From: Amorphoplanes digitatis | GTDB lineage: Bacteria; Actinomycetota; Actinomycetes; Mycobacteriales; Micromonosporaceae | NCBI RefSeq assembly: GCF_014205335.1 | Contig: NZ_JACHNH010000001.1 | Coordinates: 5,822,501-5,886,500, forward strand | DNA length: 64,000 bases | Reading direction: 5' to 3' | In this document: positions 1 to 11,400 of the stretch, piece after piece | Numbering within the stretch: the stretch's first letter is position 1 | Layout: the number at the start of each line of letters is the position of its first letter | Notes under the pieces: generated by a model | The model's database searches: none | What the model was told of the DNA's origin: nothing | What the model saw: the letters and a program-made list of their open reading frames with translations, nothing else | Translations under genes and position numbers: made by a program

Positions 1-3000
1 GCCCTGGTCGGTACCGGGCTGCTCGCCGAGCACACGGTGCCGTCGGCCGGCGCTCCCCTGTGGCGCGAGATCCAGGCCGGCACCGCGCTGTACACCGCGA
101 CCCGCAACTCGTGGAACGCGCCGGTGCCGACCCTCATCCCGGCCCTGGACGCCGCCCTGCCCGCGGCGCAGCAGCGCTGGGCCGGGGTGCGCAACGGCAT
201 CGGCATCGGCGCCCGCGGCGCCCAGGTCCTCGGCGGGGTGTCGGCGTTCCGCAGCGTCTGGTCCGGCCTGCTGCTTGTCGAGCAGGACGGCGACTACTCG
301 TTCTGGGGCCGCGACGCCGAGCACGGCGGCCAGCACTGGCGGGTACGGCTGAACCGCGGCCAGAAACGCTGGACGCTGCTCAACCACCGCTGGAACGACG
401 AGCCCGACTGCCACCGCACCTCGGACCTCGCGCTGCGCCGCGGCGTGTACGAGCTGAGCATCGAGCTGGTCCGGGACGCGCCCGGCGACGACGAGCTGTC
501 CGACGCCGAGGCGCTGCGGTGCGGGCTGCTGGTGGAGTACCGGGGCCCGGACACCGGCGGCGAGCGCACCGCCATCCCGGCCGAGCGGCTGTACCAGGCC
601 GCCAAGGACGCGCCGCTCGGCGCGGGCGTCAACGGCAAGCTGGTCGGCGGGGTGCCCGCCGAGCTGCTCCGCGCCCAGTACGTCAGCACGCTGCGCGACG
701 TCCGCCGCACCTACCAGCGCGCCTTCAAGGCGCTGCTGCTGGCGTACCGGTTCGGACTGTCGGCGCAGATCTTCTCCGACTACGGCCAGTCGGAGCTGGG
801 TTACCTGCTGGAGCACGGCGACCGGCTGGCCGGGCTGGCGTTCTCCGACGCCGGCGGCGCCGGCTGGCGGCCGCACGCCGTCGATCTCGACCCCAACCTG
901 CTGCCGCTGCTGGACACCTACCTGCCGCCCGCGGCGGACGACCGGGCCGCGCCCTCGACGGTGCGCCGGCAGGCCTGGTTCGACGTCTGGGAGCGGCTGT
1001 TCGACCACGTCGAGCTGAACCGGCGCGCCGAGCCGGCCAGCGAGGACCCGGTCTGGCTGCTGTACGACGAGGCCGCCGGCGACCAGCCGGATAATCCGGC
1101 TCAGCTGCTGCGCCACCTGGGCGTCAACCTCGCGCACGCGCCGCAGGTGCTCACCTACCAGCCCGCGACGACCCTCGCCGCGGACGCGCTCACCGACGAA
1201 CGCTGGCCGACCCGGGTGTGGCACGCCGACCGGATCGTCCGGCGTATCACGCACCGCTTCGCGATCGCCGACCTGGCGCCGGCCCGGCCGGACCTGTGGG
1301 CCGCCGAGGACCTGCTCGGCTCCGGCGGCAACCTCAATCTGGTGACGCTGGTACGCGCCGGCTTCGTGGGCAACGGCGCGCCGGCGCGCTACCGCGATCT
1401 GCGGCGCCTCGACGACTGCCTGCGGGTGCACGCGCGCGACGCGCTGGTGGCGTACCTGGTCCGGATGGGCCGGGTGCCGCTGCCCGGCAAGGGCGGCGGC
1501 GCGGTGACCTCGGCCGAGCAGCTCAGCGACCTGCTGCTGACCGACGTGCGTACCGGCGTCGAGGCCACCATCACCCGGATCGACGCCGGCATCGCCGCCG
1601 CGCAGTCGCTGATCGCCCGGACCCGGCTCGGCCTGGAGCTCTGGCGGCCCGACCCGGCGTTCGTCCGCCGCTGGGACGAGCGGTACGCCACCTGCGAGGT
1701 GTGGGGCGGCCTGCGGCGCGGGCAGCTGTACCGCGAGAACGGGGCCGGCGCGCGGGAGCTGGCCGCGGCCCGGCGCACCGAGAGCTTCCGGCTCCTGGAG
1801 CGGGAACTGCACCGCGCGACGGTGTCCATGCCGGTACCGGGCGGCCTCGAGTCCTGGCCGGCGCACGCCGGCCCGCCGCGCCACCCCGGCCTGCTGCTCC
1901 TGCAGGAACGCGACGCCTCGGCGCTGACCCGGCTGACCCCGGCCCGGCAGGGCCTGGGGCTGCTGGGCACCCCGGAGGACGCCGGCACCCGCTCCTGGCT
2001 GGCGCCACCGCCGATCCAGGCGGACGACGGCGGCGACAACGACGGTGGCGACAACGACGGTGGTGACAACGACGGTGACGGGGGCGGCATCGGTCTGAGG
2101 GCCGAGGTGGTGCTCCCCCGCACCGTCGACGGGACGCTGCCATTGTGGATCGAGGCGGCGATCCGGCTGGGCGCCCGCTTCCTGCGGGTGCCGGCCGCGG
2201 CCGTGCCGCCGGCCGGACAGCCGTTCCGGCCGCGCGACGGCGGCGACCGCCGCGGCGCCGTGCCGGACGAGTACTACTTCTGGCTTGTCGACACGGCGAC
2301 GTTCGAGGAGATCCAGCAGGTGGCCGACTGGCCCGGCTGGCACGACGCCACCACGGCCGCGGGCATGCTGGAGTGGCCGGCCAAGGGATCCGTGCACCTG
2401 GTGTGGGCGCACGTCCGCAACGGCGAGATCCGGCAGCCACGCCGGTCCGTCGGCGGCCTGCGGATCCCGGCGGGCGCGAGCGCGGCCACCACCACCCTCA
2501 CCCTGGTAGGGCGCGAGCGCGACGTCCTGCTGCTGCGGGTCGGCGGCGGCGGCCTGCTGCCCGGCGCGGCCCCGCCGCCGGATCCGGGCTTCCGCTACGA
2601 GATCGCCTCCGATCAGGCGACCGTCGTGCCGCAGGTGACCCCGGACGTGGTGATCCTGCCGGAGAACAACCCCGGCCTCGGCAAGCTCACCGCGTACCCG
2701 TACTTCCTGTACTTCGATCCCGGCGCGCCGCTGTTCCCCGCCGACCCGTTCGCCGAGGCGATCACCGTGGCCTGCGCGCTGCGGGCCCGGTGCCGCCCGG
2801 AGGCGGCCACCGCCTGGTACGCGACCGCGTACGACCCGATGCTGGGCGACAACCGGTGGTGCCGGCCGGGGGCGGACGACCACGACCAGCTGCCCCGGCG
2901 CCGGCGGCGGGGCGAGGCGGCCCGCGTCGGCGAGGCGTTCGCGCGCCGCGGCGGCTGCTGCGACGGAACCGAGGCCGACGACGACACCGCCCGGCGGCGG

Positions 3001-5433
3001 CACCTCACCCTGGAGTACCTGGAGACGCTGCTGGAATGGGCGCGCTGCGCGGAGCAGGAGCGCACCGCCGCCGGCCGCGGCCGGGCCCGGCTCATCCTGG
3101 ACGGTGCGGCCAAGCTGCTCGGCCCGACGCCGGTGACCACGCCGGGCTGCGGGGATTCCCGTGAGCCCGGCACCGTCGCGAACTTTCAGCCGTGCGACGC
3201 ACCGCTGAACCCGTGGCTGATGTCGCTCTACACGCGGGTCGCCGACCGGCGCGCGGCGCTGCGGGCCGAGCCGGGCGACTCCGACCACGGCTGCTGCGGG
3301 TGCGGGTGCGGCGGCGCCGGGTGCGCCGGCGCGGACTGCTGCTGCCCGGCCAGCCCGTACCGGTTCGGCTACGTGCTCAGCCGCGCCGCCGACTTCGCCG
3401 CGCAGGTCACCGCGTTCGGCGCGGAGTTGCAGAGCGCGCTGGACAAGGGCGACGCCGAGCTGCTCGCCGCCGTGCGTACCCGGCACGAGCAGCAGGTCCT
3501 GCACCTGAGCGGCGCGATCCGCAAGGAACAGTGGCGCGACTCCGACTGGCAGGCGCAGGGCCTGCGCCTGGCCAAGCAGACCGCGCAGACCCGGTACGAC
3601 TACTACAACGCGCTCATCATCCGGGGCGAGATCGCCGGTGAGATCGACTACCGCGAGCTGAGCAACGGTTCCTTCGGCGCCACCGGCGCGTCCAGCGTGA
3701 CCGAGGCGATCGGCGTGGTCATGGGCGCCATCCCCGACGTCTTCGTCGGCACGACCGCCTTCACCCAGCTGCCGCTCGGCACCAAGCTGGCGAACGTGTT
3801 CTCCGGCATCTCCCGGATCTCCGGGCAGGTGGCGACGATCCTGTCCGGCACCGCCGGGCTGCGCAACACCGAGGCCGGCTGGGACCGGCGGCTCACCGAC
3901 TGGATGTTCCAGCGCGAGCTGGCCACCCTGGAGATCGCGCAGGCCGAGCGGAACATCCTGGCGGCCGAGCGGCGCCGCGCTGCCGCGCTGGCGGAGGTCA
4001 ACAACATCCAGCGCCAGGTGGAGAACGCCCGGGAGGTCGTCGAGCTGCTGCGGGACAAGGCTACCTCGCACGCGCGGTTCCTCTGGCTCAGCAAGGAGGT
4101 GGCCGGGCTCTACCGCCAGATGTACGAGATCGCCGAGTGCGCCGCCCGGCAGGCCGAGCGCGCGTTCAACGTCGAGCGGGGCTTCACCGACCGCCGGTTC
4201 GTGCCCCGCTCCGCCTGGAGCGACCTGCACCACGGGCTGACCGCCGGCGAGCACCTCACCCTCGCCGTTCGCCGCATGGAGGCCGCGTACACCAGCGAGA
4301 ACGTCCGCGACTACGAGCTGACCAAGCACGTCTCGCTGCGCAAGTTCTTCGGCTCGGCGTTCCTGGACCTCAAGGTGACCGGCGCGTGCACGGTCGAGCT
4401 GCCCGAGTGGCTGTTCGACCTGGACTATCCGGGCCACTACCTGCGCCGGCTCAAGAGCGTGTCGCTGACCGTGCCGGCGGTCGTCGGCCCGTACACCGGG
4501 GTGCACGCCCGGCTGACGCTGCTGGCCAGCACCGTCCGGGTCGAGCCGCGGCTGCTCGGGCCGCAGGCGTGCTGCTGCGACGAGCCCGCGTCCGGGCCGT
4601 GCGGCTGCGCCTGCGGCGGCGGGGACTGCGCCGGCTGCGGCGACGGGTGCGGCGAGCGGTGCGGCAGCTCGGCGGGCTACCCGCTGGAGTGCGGCGACCG
4701 CCGCGCGGTACGCGACTTCGGCAACCGCCAGGCCATCGCCACCTCCACCGGCCAGAACGACGCCGGGCTGTTCGAGCTGATGTTCCGCGACGAGCGCTAC
4801 CTGCCGTTCGAGTACGCCGGCGCGGTCAGCACGTGGTGCCTGGAGATCCCGCCGGAGAACAACGACTTCGACCTGGACCAGCTGGCCGACGCCGTGCTGC
4901 ACGTCAACTACACGGCGCGCGAGGGCGGCCCGGTGCTGCGCCGGGCGGCGGCCGCGTACGCCCGCGAGCGCCTGCCCGACGCCGGCGAGCGGCTCATCGA
5001 CCTGGCGCACGAGATGCCGCAGGAGTGGGCCCGGTTCACCGGCGAGGGCGGCTACCGCCGGCTCGACCTGCGGCTGTCCCGGGACTACTTCGCCGGGCTG
5101 ACCAGCGGTCGCGGCGCCCGGGTGCGCCGGGTAGAGATCTTCCTGGAGTCCCCGCACGCGGCGCCCAGCACGCACGTGGACCTGGAGTTCGCGGTGGCGG
5201 GGTGGGCCCGCTGCGAGCCCGAGGTCGAATACCAGTTCCAGCTGGTCGCCGGCGGCGAGAAATGCGGCTTCTACCACGGCGTGGTGGACGTCGACGTCGG
5301 CCCGGTCAGCTCCGCCGAGACGCGGCTCGTCGGCAGCTTCGAGTTCGACCGGCCGGTGCGGGACGCCAACCGGATCTTCCTTCTCGTGCACTACGAGCTC
5401 ACGACGGAGCGTACCGGCGCGCGGCGGGCCTGA
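1..5433 (+). CDS. Tc (ABC) toxin A subunit (TcA-like), 5' end outside window
   Basis: TcA subunits form the pentameric receptor-binding and pore-forming part of Tc toxins and inject the TcB-TcC cocoon content into target cells. The frame is open from base 1, so the start lies upstream; 1810 residues are visible of a family that is usually about 2500. Early on there is a PA14-like beta-rich stretch (about residues 80-200). The second half has the typical TcA order: a 'PFAEAITVACALRAR' segment, a helical bundle starting at 'SPYRFGYVL', long coiled-coil heptads around residues 1310-1380, and a C-terminal TcB-binding domain with 'IATSTGQNDAGLFEL' and 'FRDERYLPFEYAGA'. Three cysteine clusters (bases 2956-2961, 3292-3345, 4570-4662) and a DGGDN repeat interrupt the family pattern. 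The stop is followed after 2 nt by the TcB-TcC start, so the two genes are translationally linked. The family call is strong; the receptor and target cell are unknown. Confidence 0.9.
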   Translation, partial: ALVGTGLLAEHTVPSAGAPLWREIQAGTALYTATRNSWNAPVPTLIPALDAALPAAQQRWAGVRNGIGIGARGAQVLGGVSAFRSVWSGLLLVEQDGDYSFWGRDAEHGGQHWRVRLNRGQKRWTLLNHRWNDEPDCHRTSDLALRRGVYELSIELVRDAPGDDELSDAEALRCGLLVEYRGPDTGGERTAIPAERLYQAAKDAPLGAGVNGKLVGGVPAELLRAQYVSTLRDVRRTYQRAFKALLLAYRFGLSAQIFSDYGQSELGYLLEHGDRLAGLAFSDAGGAGWRPHAVDLDPNLLPLLDTYLPPAADDRAAPSTVRRQAWFDVWERLFDHVELNRRAEPASEDPVWLLYDEAAGDQPDNPAQLLRHLGVNLAHAPQVLTYQPATTLAADALTDERWPTRVWHADRIVRRITHRFAIADLAPARPDLWAAEDLLGSGGNLNLVTLVRAGFVGNGAPARYRDLRRLDDCLRVHARDALVAYLVRMGRVPLPGKGGGAVTSAEQLSDLLLTDVRTGVEATITRIDAGIAAAQSLIARTRLGLELWRPDPAFVRRWDERYATCEVWGGLRRGQLYRENGAGARELAAARRTESFRLLERELHRATVSMPVPGGLESWPAHAGPPRHPGLLLLQERDASALTRLTPARQGLGLLGTPEDAGTRSWLAPPPIQADDGGDNDGGDNDGGDNDGDGGGIGLRAEVVLPRTVDGTLPLWIEAAIRLGARFLRVPAAAVPPAGQPFRPRDGGDRRGAVPDEYYFWLVDTATFEEIQQVADWPGWHDATTAAGMLEWPAKGSVHLVWAHVRNGEIRQPRRSVGGLRIPAGASAATTTLTLVGRERDVLLLRVGGGGLLPGAAPPPDPGFRYEIASDQATVVPQVTPDVVILPENNPGLGKLTAYPYFLYFDPGAPLFPADPFAEAITVACALRARCRPEAATAWYATAYDPMLGDNRWCRPGADDHDQLPRRRRRGEAARVGEAFARRGGCCDGTEADDDTARRRHLTLEYLETLLEWARCAEQERTAAGRGRARLILDGAAKLLGPTPVTTPGCGDSREPGTVANFQPCDAPLNPWLMSLYTRVADRRAALRAEPGDSDHGCCGCGCGGAGCAGADCCCPASPYRFGYVLSRAADFAAQVTAFGAELQSALDKGDAELLAAVRTRHEQQVLHLSGAIRKEQWRDSDWQAQGLRLAKQTAQTRYDYYNALIIRGEIAGEIDYRELSNGSFGATGASSVTEAIGVVMGAIPDVFVGTTAFTQLPLGTKLANVFSGISRISGQVATILSGTAGLRNTEAGWDRRLTDWMFQRELATLEIAQAERNILAAERRRAAALAEVNNIQRQVENAREVVELLRDKATSHARFLWLSKEVAGLYRQMYEIAECAARQAERAFNVERGFTDRRFVPRSAWSDLHHGLTAGEHLTLAVRRMEAAYTSENVRDYELTKHVSLRKFFGSAFLDLKVTGACTVELPEWLFDLDYPGHYLRRLKSVSLTVPAVVGPYTGVHARLTLLASTVRVEPRLLGPQACCCDEPASGPCGCACGGGDCAGCGDGCGERCGSSAGYPLECGDRRAVRDFGNRQAIATSTGQNDAGLFELMFRDERYLPFEYAGAVSTWCLEIPPENNDFDLDQLADAVLHVNYTAREGGPVLRRAAAAYARERLPDAGERLIDLAHEMPQEWARFTGEGGYRRLDLRLSRDYFAGLTSGRGARVRRVEIFLESPHAAPSTHVDLEFAVAGWARCEPEVEYQFQLVAGGEKCGFYHGVVDVDVGPVSSAETRLVGSFEFDRPVRDANRIFLLVHYELTTERTGARRA
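2026..2070 (+). repeat. Three tandem 15-bp repeats inside the TcA gene
   Basis: Three in-frame copies of GACGGYGGYGACAAC run head to tail and encode D-G-G-D-N three times, followed by a partial fourth copy. The encoded segment is acidic and glycine-rich, probably a flexible or calcium-binding linker between two TcA domains. The copies differ only at third positions, so they are recent or under protein-level constraint. Confidence 0.85.
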
Positions 5434-5435
5434 CG

Positions 5436-8400
5436 ATGCTGCCAGCCACGCCCGCCGCCGGGCCACCGCCGGACCCGGCCGGCGGCGCGGCCGCCGAGGC
5501 CGCACCGCCGGGTCCGCCTGCGCCGCAGCGGCAGCCGCCGGCCGCCGGCCTGCCCGCGGCGCCGGAGCTGCCGAGCGTCTCCCTGCCCACCGGCGGCGGC
5601 GCGATCCGCGGCATCGGCGAGAAGTTCGGCGTCGACGCCGTGACCGGCACGGCCTCGTTCACGATCCCGCTGCCGCTCACCCCGGGACGCGACGGCTTCG
5701 GGCCGCGGCTGGACCTGTCGTACGACTCCGGGTCGGGCAACGGGCCGTTCGGCCTCGGCTGGGGCCTCAACCTGCCGGCGATCGTCCGCAAGACCGACAA
5801 GGGTCTGCCCCGCTACGACGACGCGCACGAGTCCGACGTGTTCGTGCTCTCCGCGGCCGAGGACCTGGTACCGGCCGGGCCGCCGCACCGGGTCGACGGG
5901 TACGAGGTGCGCCGCTACCGCCCGCGGATCGAGGCGACGTTCGCCCGCGTCGAGCGGTGGACCCGGATCGGCGACCCGGCCGACGTGCACTGGCGGACCC
6001 TGTCCCCCGAGAACGTGCTCACCAGCTACGGCGCCGATCCCGGTTCCCGGATCACCGACCCGGCCGACGAGCGGAACATCTTCGGCTGGCTGGTCTGCGA
6101 GACCCGCGACACCGCCGGCAACGTCGCCCGGTACGAGTACGCCGCCGAGGACGACCACCGCAGCACCGCGCAGCGCTACCTCAAGCGGATCCGGTACGGC
6201 AACGCGACGCCGTGGCTGGACGCCGACGGCGAGCGGCCGCGCTTCCCCGGCGACGCGGCGGTACGGGACACGCGATGGCACTTCACCGCGGTCTTCGACT
6301 ACGGCGACCACGACGAGAAGCACCCGCGGATCGAGCCGGACCGGCCCTGGGGCACCCGGGACGACCCGTTCTCGGCGTACCGGTCCGGATTCGAGATCCG
6401 GACCGCCCGGCTGTGCCGCCGGGTGCTGATGTTCCACTCCTTTCCGGACGAGCCCTCGGTCGGCGCGGACACCCTTGTCGGCGCGGCCGAGCTGAGCTAC
6501 TCGCCGCGCACCGACCCGACCACGGTGGACCGGCCGGTCTACGCCGAGCTGGTCGCCGTCACCCAGGCCAGGTTCCGCCGGGACGGCGCCGGCTACCGGC
6601 GGCGCGCGCTGCCGCCGGTGGAGATGACGTACTCCGCGGCGACGGTGCGGAACCGGGTGCACACCGTCGCCGCGGACCAGCTCGGATCGCTGCCGCAGGG
6701 CCTGGACGGCCGGACGTTCCGCTGGCTTGACCTCAACGGCGAGGGGATACCGGGCGCCTTCAGCGAGCAGGGCGGCGGCTGGTACTTCCTGCCGAACCTC
6801 AGCGCCGGCACGGACGGCGAGGTGCGCTTCGGGCCGCTGAAGGCGGTGCCGGCCCGGCCGAACCACACCCTGCGCACCCCCGCGCAGCTGATGGACCTGG
6901 GCGGCGACGGCCGGCTGGACCTCGCCGTGCTCGGCGGCCCGGACGCCGGCGTCTACCAGCACGACGAGGACGACGGCTGGCGGCCGTTCCGCCCGTTCCG
7001 CCACCGGCTCACCGTCGACCCGGACGATCCGAACCTGCGCCTGGTGGATCTCGACGGCGACGGCCTGCCGGACGTGCTCATCACCGAGGGCGACTCCCTC
7101 GTCTGGCACCGGGGGCTGGGCCTGGACGGATTCGGTCCGGCGTTCCGGATACCGGTGCCCGGCGACGAACGCCGCGGGCCCCGGGTGGTGTTCGCCGACG
7201 CCACCGAGAACGTCCAGCTCGCGGACATGACCGGCGACGGCCTCTCGGACATCGTCCGGATCCGCAACGGCGACGTCGCGTACTGGCCGAACCTGGGCTA
7301 CGGCCGGTTCGGGCGGCGGATCACGATGCGCAACGTGCCGCGCTTCGACACCGACGGCCAGTTCTCGGCGGCCAAGGTGCGCCTCGGCGACCTCGACGGC
7401 TCCGGCACCACCGACGTCGTCTACCTGCACGGCACCGGTCCCCGGCTGTACTTCAACCAGTCCGGCAACGCGCTGAGCGCGCCGCACCGCCTGGACGGCT
7501 TCCCGCTGACCGACAACCTGGCCGGCGTCGAGCTGCTCGACCTGCTCGGCAACGGGACCGCCTGCCTGGTCTGGTCGTCGCCGCTGCCGGGCGACGCGCG
7601 CCGGCAGCTGCGCTACCTCGACCTGATGGGCGCCAAGCCGCACCTGCTGACCAGCATGGCGAACAACCTCGGCGCCGAGACCCGGGTGCACTACCGGTCG
7701 TCGACCTCCTACTACCTCGCCGACAAGGCGGCCGGCCGGCCGTGGATCACCCGGTCGCCGTTCCCCGTGCACGTGGTGGCCCGGACCGAGGTCTTCGACC
7801 ACGTCAACCGGCACCGGTTCACCTCCCGCTACGCCTACCACCATCAGTACTTCGACGCCGTCGAGCGGGAGCCGCGCGGCTTCGGGCTGGTCGAGCAGTG
7901 GGACACCGAGGACTCCACGGTGCCGTCCGACGGCACCCACGTGCCGCCCGTCTACACCAAGTCCTGGTTCCACACCGGCGTCTACCTGGGACGCGAACAC
8001 GTCAGCGACTACTTCGCCGGCCTGCTCGGGCCGAAGGACCGCGGCGAGTACTACCGGGAGCCCGCCTGGGCAGACGACGACGCCGAGGCACGCCGGCGGT
8101 TGCTACCGGACACCGTCCTGCCCGAGGGCCTCACCTTCGACGAGGAACGCGAGGCCTGCCGGGCGCTCAAGGGCTCGCTGCTGCGCCAGGAGGTGTACGG
8201 CCTCGACGGCACCCCGGCCGAGCGGCACCCGTACACCGTCCTCGAGCAGAACTTCACCATCCGGACGCTGCAACGGCGCGGCGCGAACCGGCACGCCGTC
8301 TTCCTCGCCCATCCCCGGGAACGCCTGACCTACACCTACGAGCGCGACCCGGAGGATCCCCGGGTCGACCACTCGCTGATCCTGGCCGTCGACGACGCCG

Positions 8401-11400
8401 GGCACGTGCTGGACGAGGTGACCATCGCGTACGGGCGCCGGACGCCGGACCCGGCGCTGCCCACCGACGAGGATCGCGCCGCGCAGGGCCGGACGCTGGT
8501 GACCTCGGCGCACAACACGATGACCGCCTTCGTCGACACGGCCGACCACTTCCGCATACCGCTGCCCGCCGACGTCCGGGCGTACGAGATCACCGGGGCG
8601 CGGCCCCGCGATGGCCTGCGCTTCGCCTTCGAGGAGTGGACCGACGGCGGGCCCGGCCGGCGACGCCTGATCGACCACTCCCGGGTCCTGTACCGCCCCG
8701 ACGACCTGGGCGCCGCGGCCGGTGACGCGACGGCGATGCTGCCACTCGGCGCGCTGGAGCCACGCGCGGTCGCCGGCTGCACCTTCCGGCTGTGCTTCGA
8801 CGAAACCCTGCTGCGGCACACCTTCCGGCGCGACACCGACCTGCTCGACGACCTGGACGCGGTGCTGCGCGAGGGCGGCTACCGCAGCGGTTCGGAGCTG
8901 GCCGCGGCCGGCGCGTTCCCGGCCGGCGACCCGCCGGGCCAGTGGTGGCTCCCCGGCGACCTGACCTTCCTGTCCCCCGCCGGGCAGGACGGCGCCGCGG
9001 ACGAGCTCGCCTTCGCCCGCCGGCACTTCTTCCTGCCGCGCCGCGCCCGCGACCCGTTCCAGGACGGGGTGACCAGCCGGGACCGGGAGGCGATCTACGA
9101 CGGGTACGACCTCGTGGTGGTCGAGACCGTCGACCAGCTGGGTAACCGGACGACGGCCGGGCGGCGCGACGCCGCCGGATCGGGCGTGGACTACCGCATC
9201 ATGCGCGCCCTGTACGTCACCGACCCCAACGGCAACCGGGCGCAGGCCGCGGTCGACACGCTGGGCATGCTGGTCGCCACCGCGTCGATGGGCAAGGAGG
9301 ACGAGGAGCTCGGCGACTCGCTGGCGGGTTTCGACGACGACGCCCTGGACGACCGGGGCCCGGACGGTCCGCCGGAGCAGACCGCGCCGGCGCTGATCCG
9401 CAAGGCCGGCCGCCGGTACTGCTACGACGTCTTCGCCTATCACCGCACCCGGGACGACCCGGCGCCGCAACCGCCGTCGGTGCGCTCGATCGTCCGGGAG
9501 ACCCACGAGTCGGACCTGGCACCGGGACGGCGCTCCGGGCTTCAAAACGCGTTCTCCTACTGCGACGGCTTCGGCCACGACGTGCAGAGCAAGGTGGAGG
9601 CCGATCCCGACCCGGCGCAGCCAGACCGGCCACGGTGGATCTCCACCGGGTGGCGGGTGCTGAACAACAAGGGCAACCCCGTCCGGGTCTACGAGCCGTT
9701 CTTCACCTTCGACCACGGCTTCGAGTACGGCGCGACCCGCGGCGTCAGCACGATCAAGTTCTACGACCCGGCCCAGCGGGTGGTGGCGACGCTGAGCCCC
9801 GACCACACGTACGAGAAGGTGACGTTCGGGGCCTGGCACCGCACCGACTGGGACCGCAACGACACCGTCCTGCAAGATCCGCGCACCGACCCCGACGTCG
9901 GCGGCGTGATGGCCGGGCACTTCGCCACCACCGGCCCGGACTGGCGGACCTGGCACGCGCAGAGGATCGGTGGCGCGCTCGGCCCGCGCGAGCGGGCCGC
10001 GGCCGAGCAGTCCGAGGCGCACGCGCGCACCCCGTCCACCACCCACCTCGATCCACTGCAACGGGCCTTCCTGACCCGGGCGCACAACGGTTTCCGGCCG
10101 GCGCCGGTCCTGCTGGACACCCGCTGCGAGTACGACATCGAGGGCAACCCGATGGCGGTCCGGGACTCGATGACGGCGCTGTCGCCCCTCGGCCGGGTGG
10201 TGACCCGCAGCGTGTTCGACCTGATCGGCCGCGAGCTGCGCCGCGACGCCATGGACTCGGGCACGCGGTGGACCCTGTGCGACGTCGACGACAAGCCGCT
10301 GCGGCAGTGGGACAGCCGCGGCCACCGCACCCGGCCGGTCTACGACGCGCTGCGCCGGCTGGTGCGGATCGCCGTCCGCGGCGCGGATCCGGACGACCGC
10401 GGCCGGGAGGTGGTGACCGAGCGGACCGTCTACGGCGAGTCCGCGCCGGACGCCGAGCGGCACAACGGCCGCACCCGGGTCCATCTGCATCTCGACCAGT
10501 CGGGCGCGGCGCTCTTCACCGACTACGACTTCAAGGGCAATCCCGTACGGTCCGTCCGGCGCGTCGCCGAGCAATTCCGCACCGTGGTCGACTGGTCCCT
10601 CGACGGCGCCGCCGACGCCGACCTGCTCGCCGCCGCGGAGCCCGCGCTGCTGCCCGGCGAGTACCTGGCGTCGTCGGAGTTCGACGCGCTGAACCGGGTG
10701 CGGACCCTGACGAACCCGGCCGAGGACGGCTTCGGCGTCAGCGTCACCCGGTACCGCTACAACCGCTCCAACCTGCTGCTCGGCCTCGACCTGCGGATCG
10801 AGGGCGGCACCGGCTGGACGCCGCTGATCCGGCACACCGTGTTCGACGCCAAGGGCCGGCGGCGACGGCTGGAGCGCGGCAACGGCGTGGTCACCACCTT
10901 CGACTACGACCCGCTGACGTTCCGGATGACCGGCCTCGTCACCACCCGGGAACGCGGCCGCCGGGACCTGCAACGCCTGGCGTACACCTACGACCCGGTC
11001 GGCAACATCACCGCGATCGCGGACGAGGCACACCGGCCGGTCTTCTTCCGCAACCAGCGGGTGGACGCGAGCTCCGGATACATCTACGACCCGCTGTACC
11101 GCCTGATCCGCGCGACCGGACGGGAGCAGCTCAGCCGCCTCGGCGCCCGGCCGCGCACCGCGGGTCCGCGGCTGCCCGGTGTCGCGCTGCCGGACGACCA
11201 GCGCGCGGTGGCCCGCTACACCGAGGAGTACGAGTACGACGACGTGGGCAACGTGACCCGGCTCCGGCATCGCGGTCACGACCCGCGGCATCGCGGGTGG
11301 AGCCGGACGTTCGCGTACGAGCAGCACGGCAACCGGCTGGACACCACGACGCTGTCCACCGGCGGGTCCACACCGGAGCACTACGGCTACGACCGGCACG

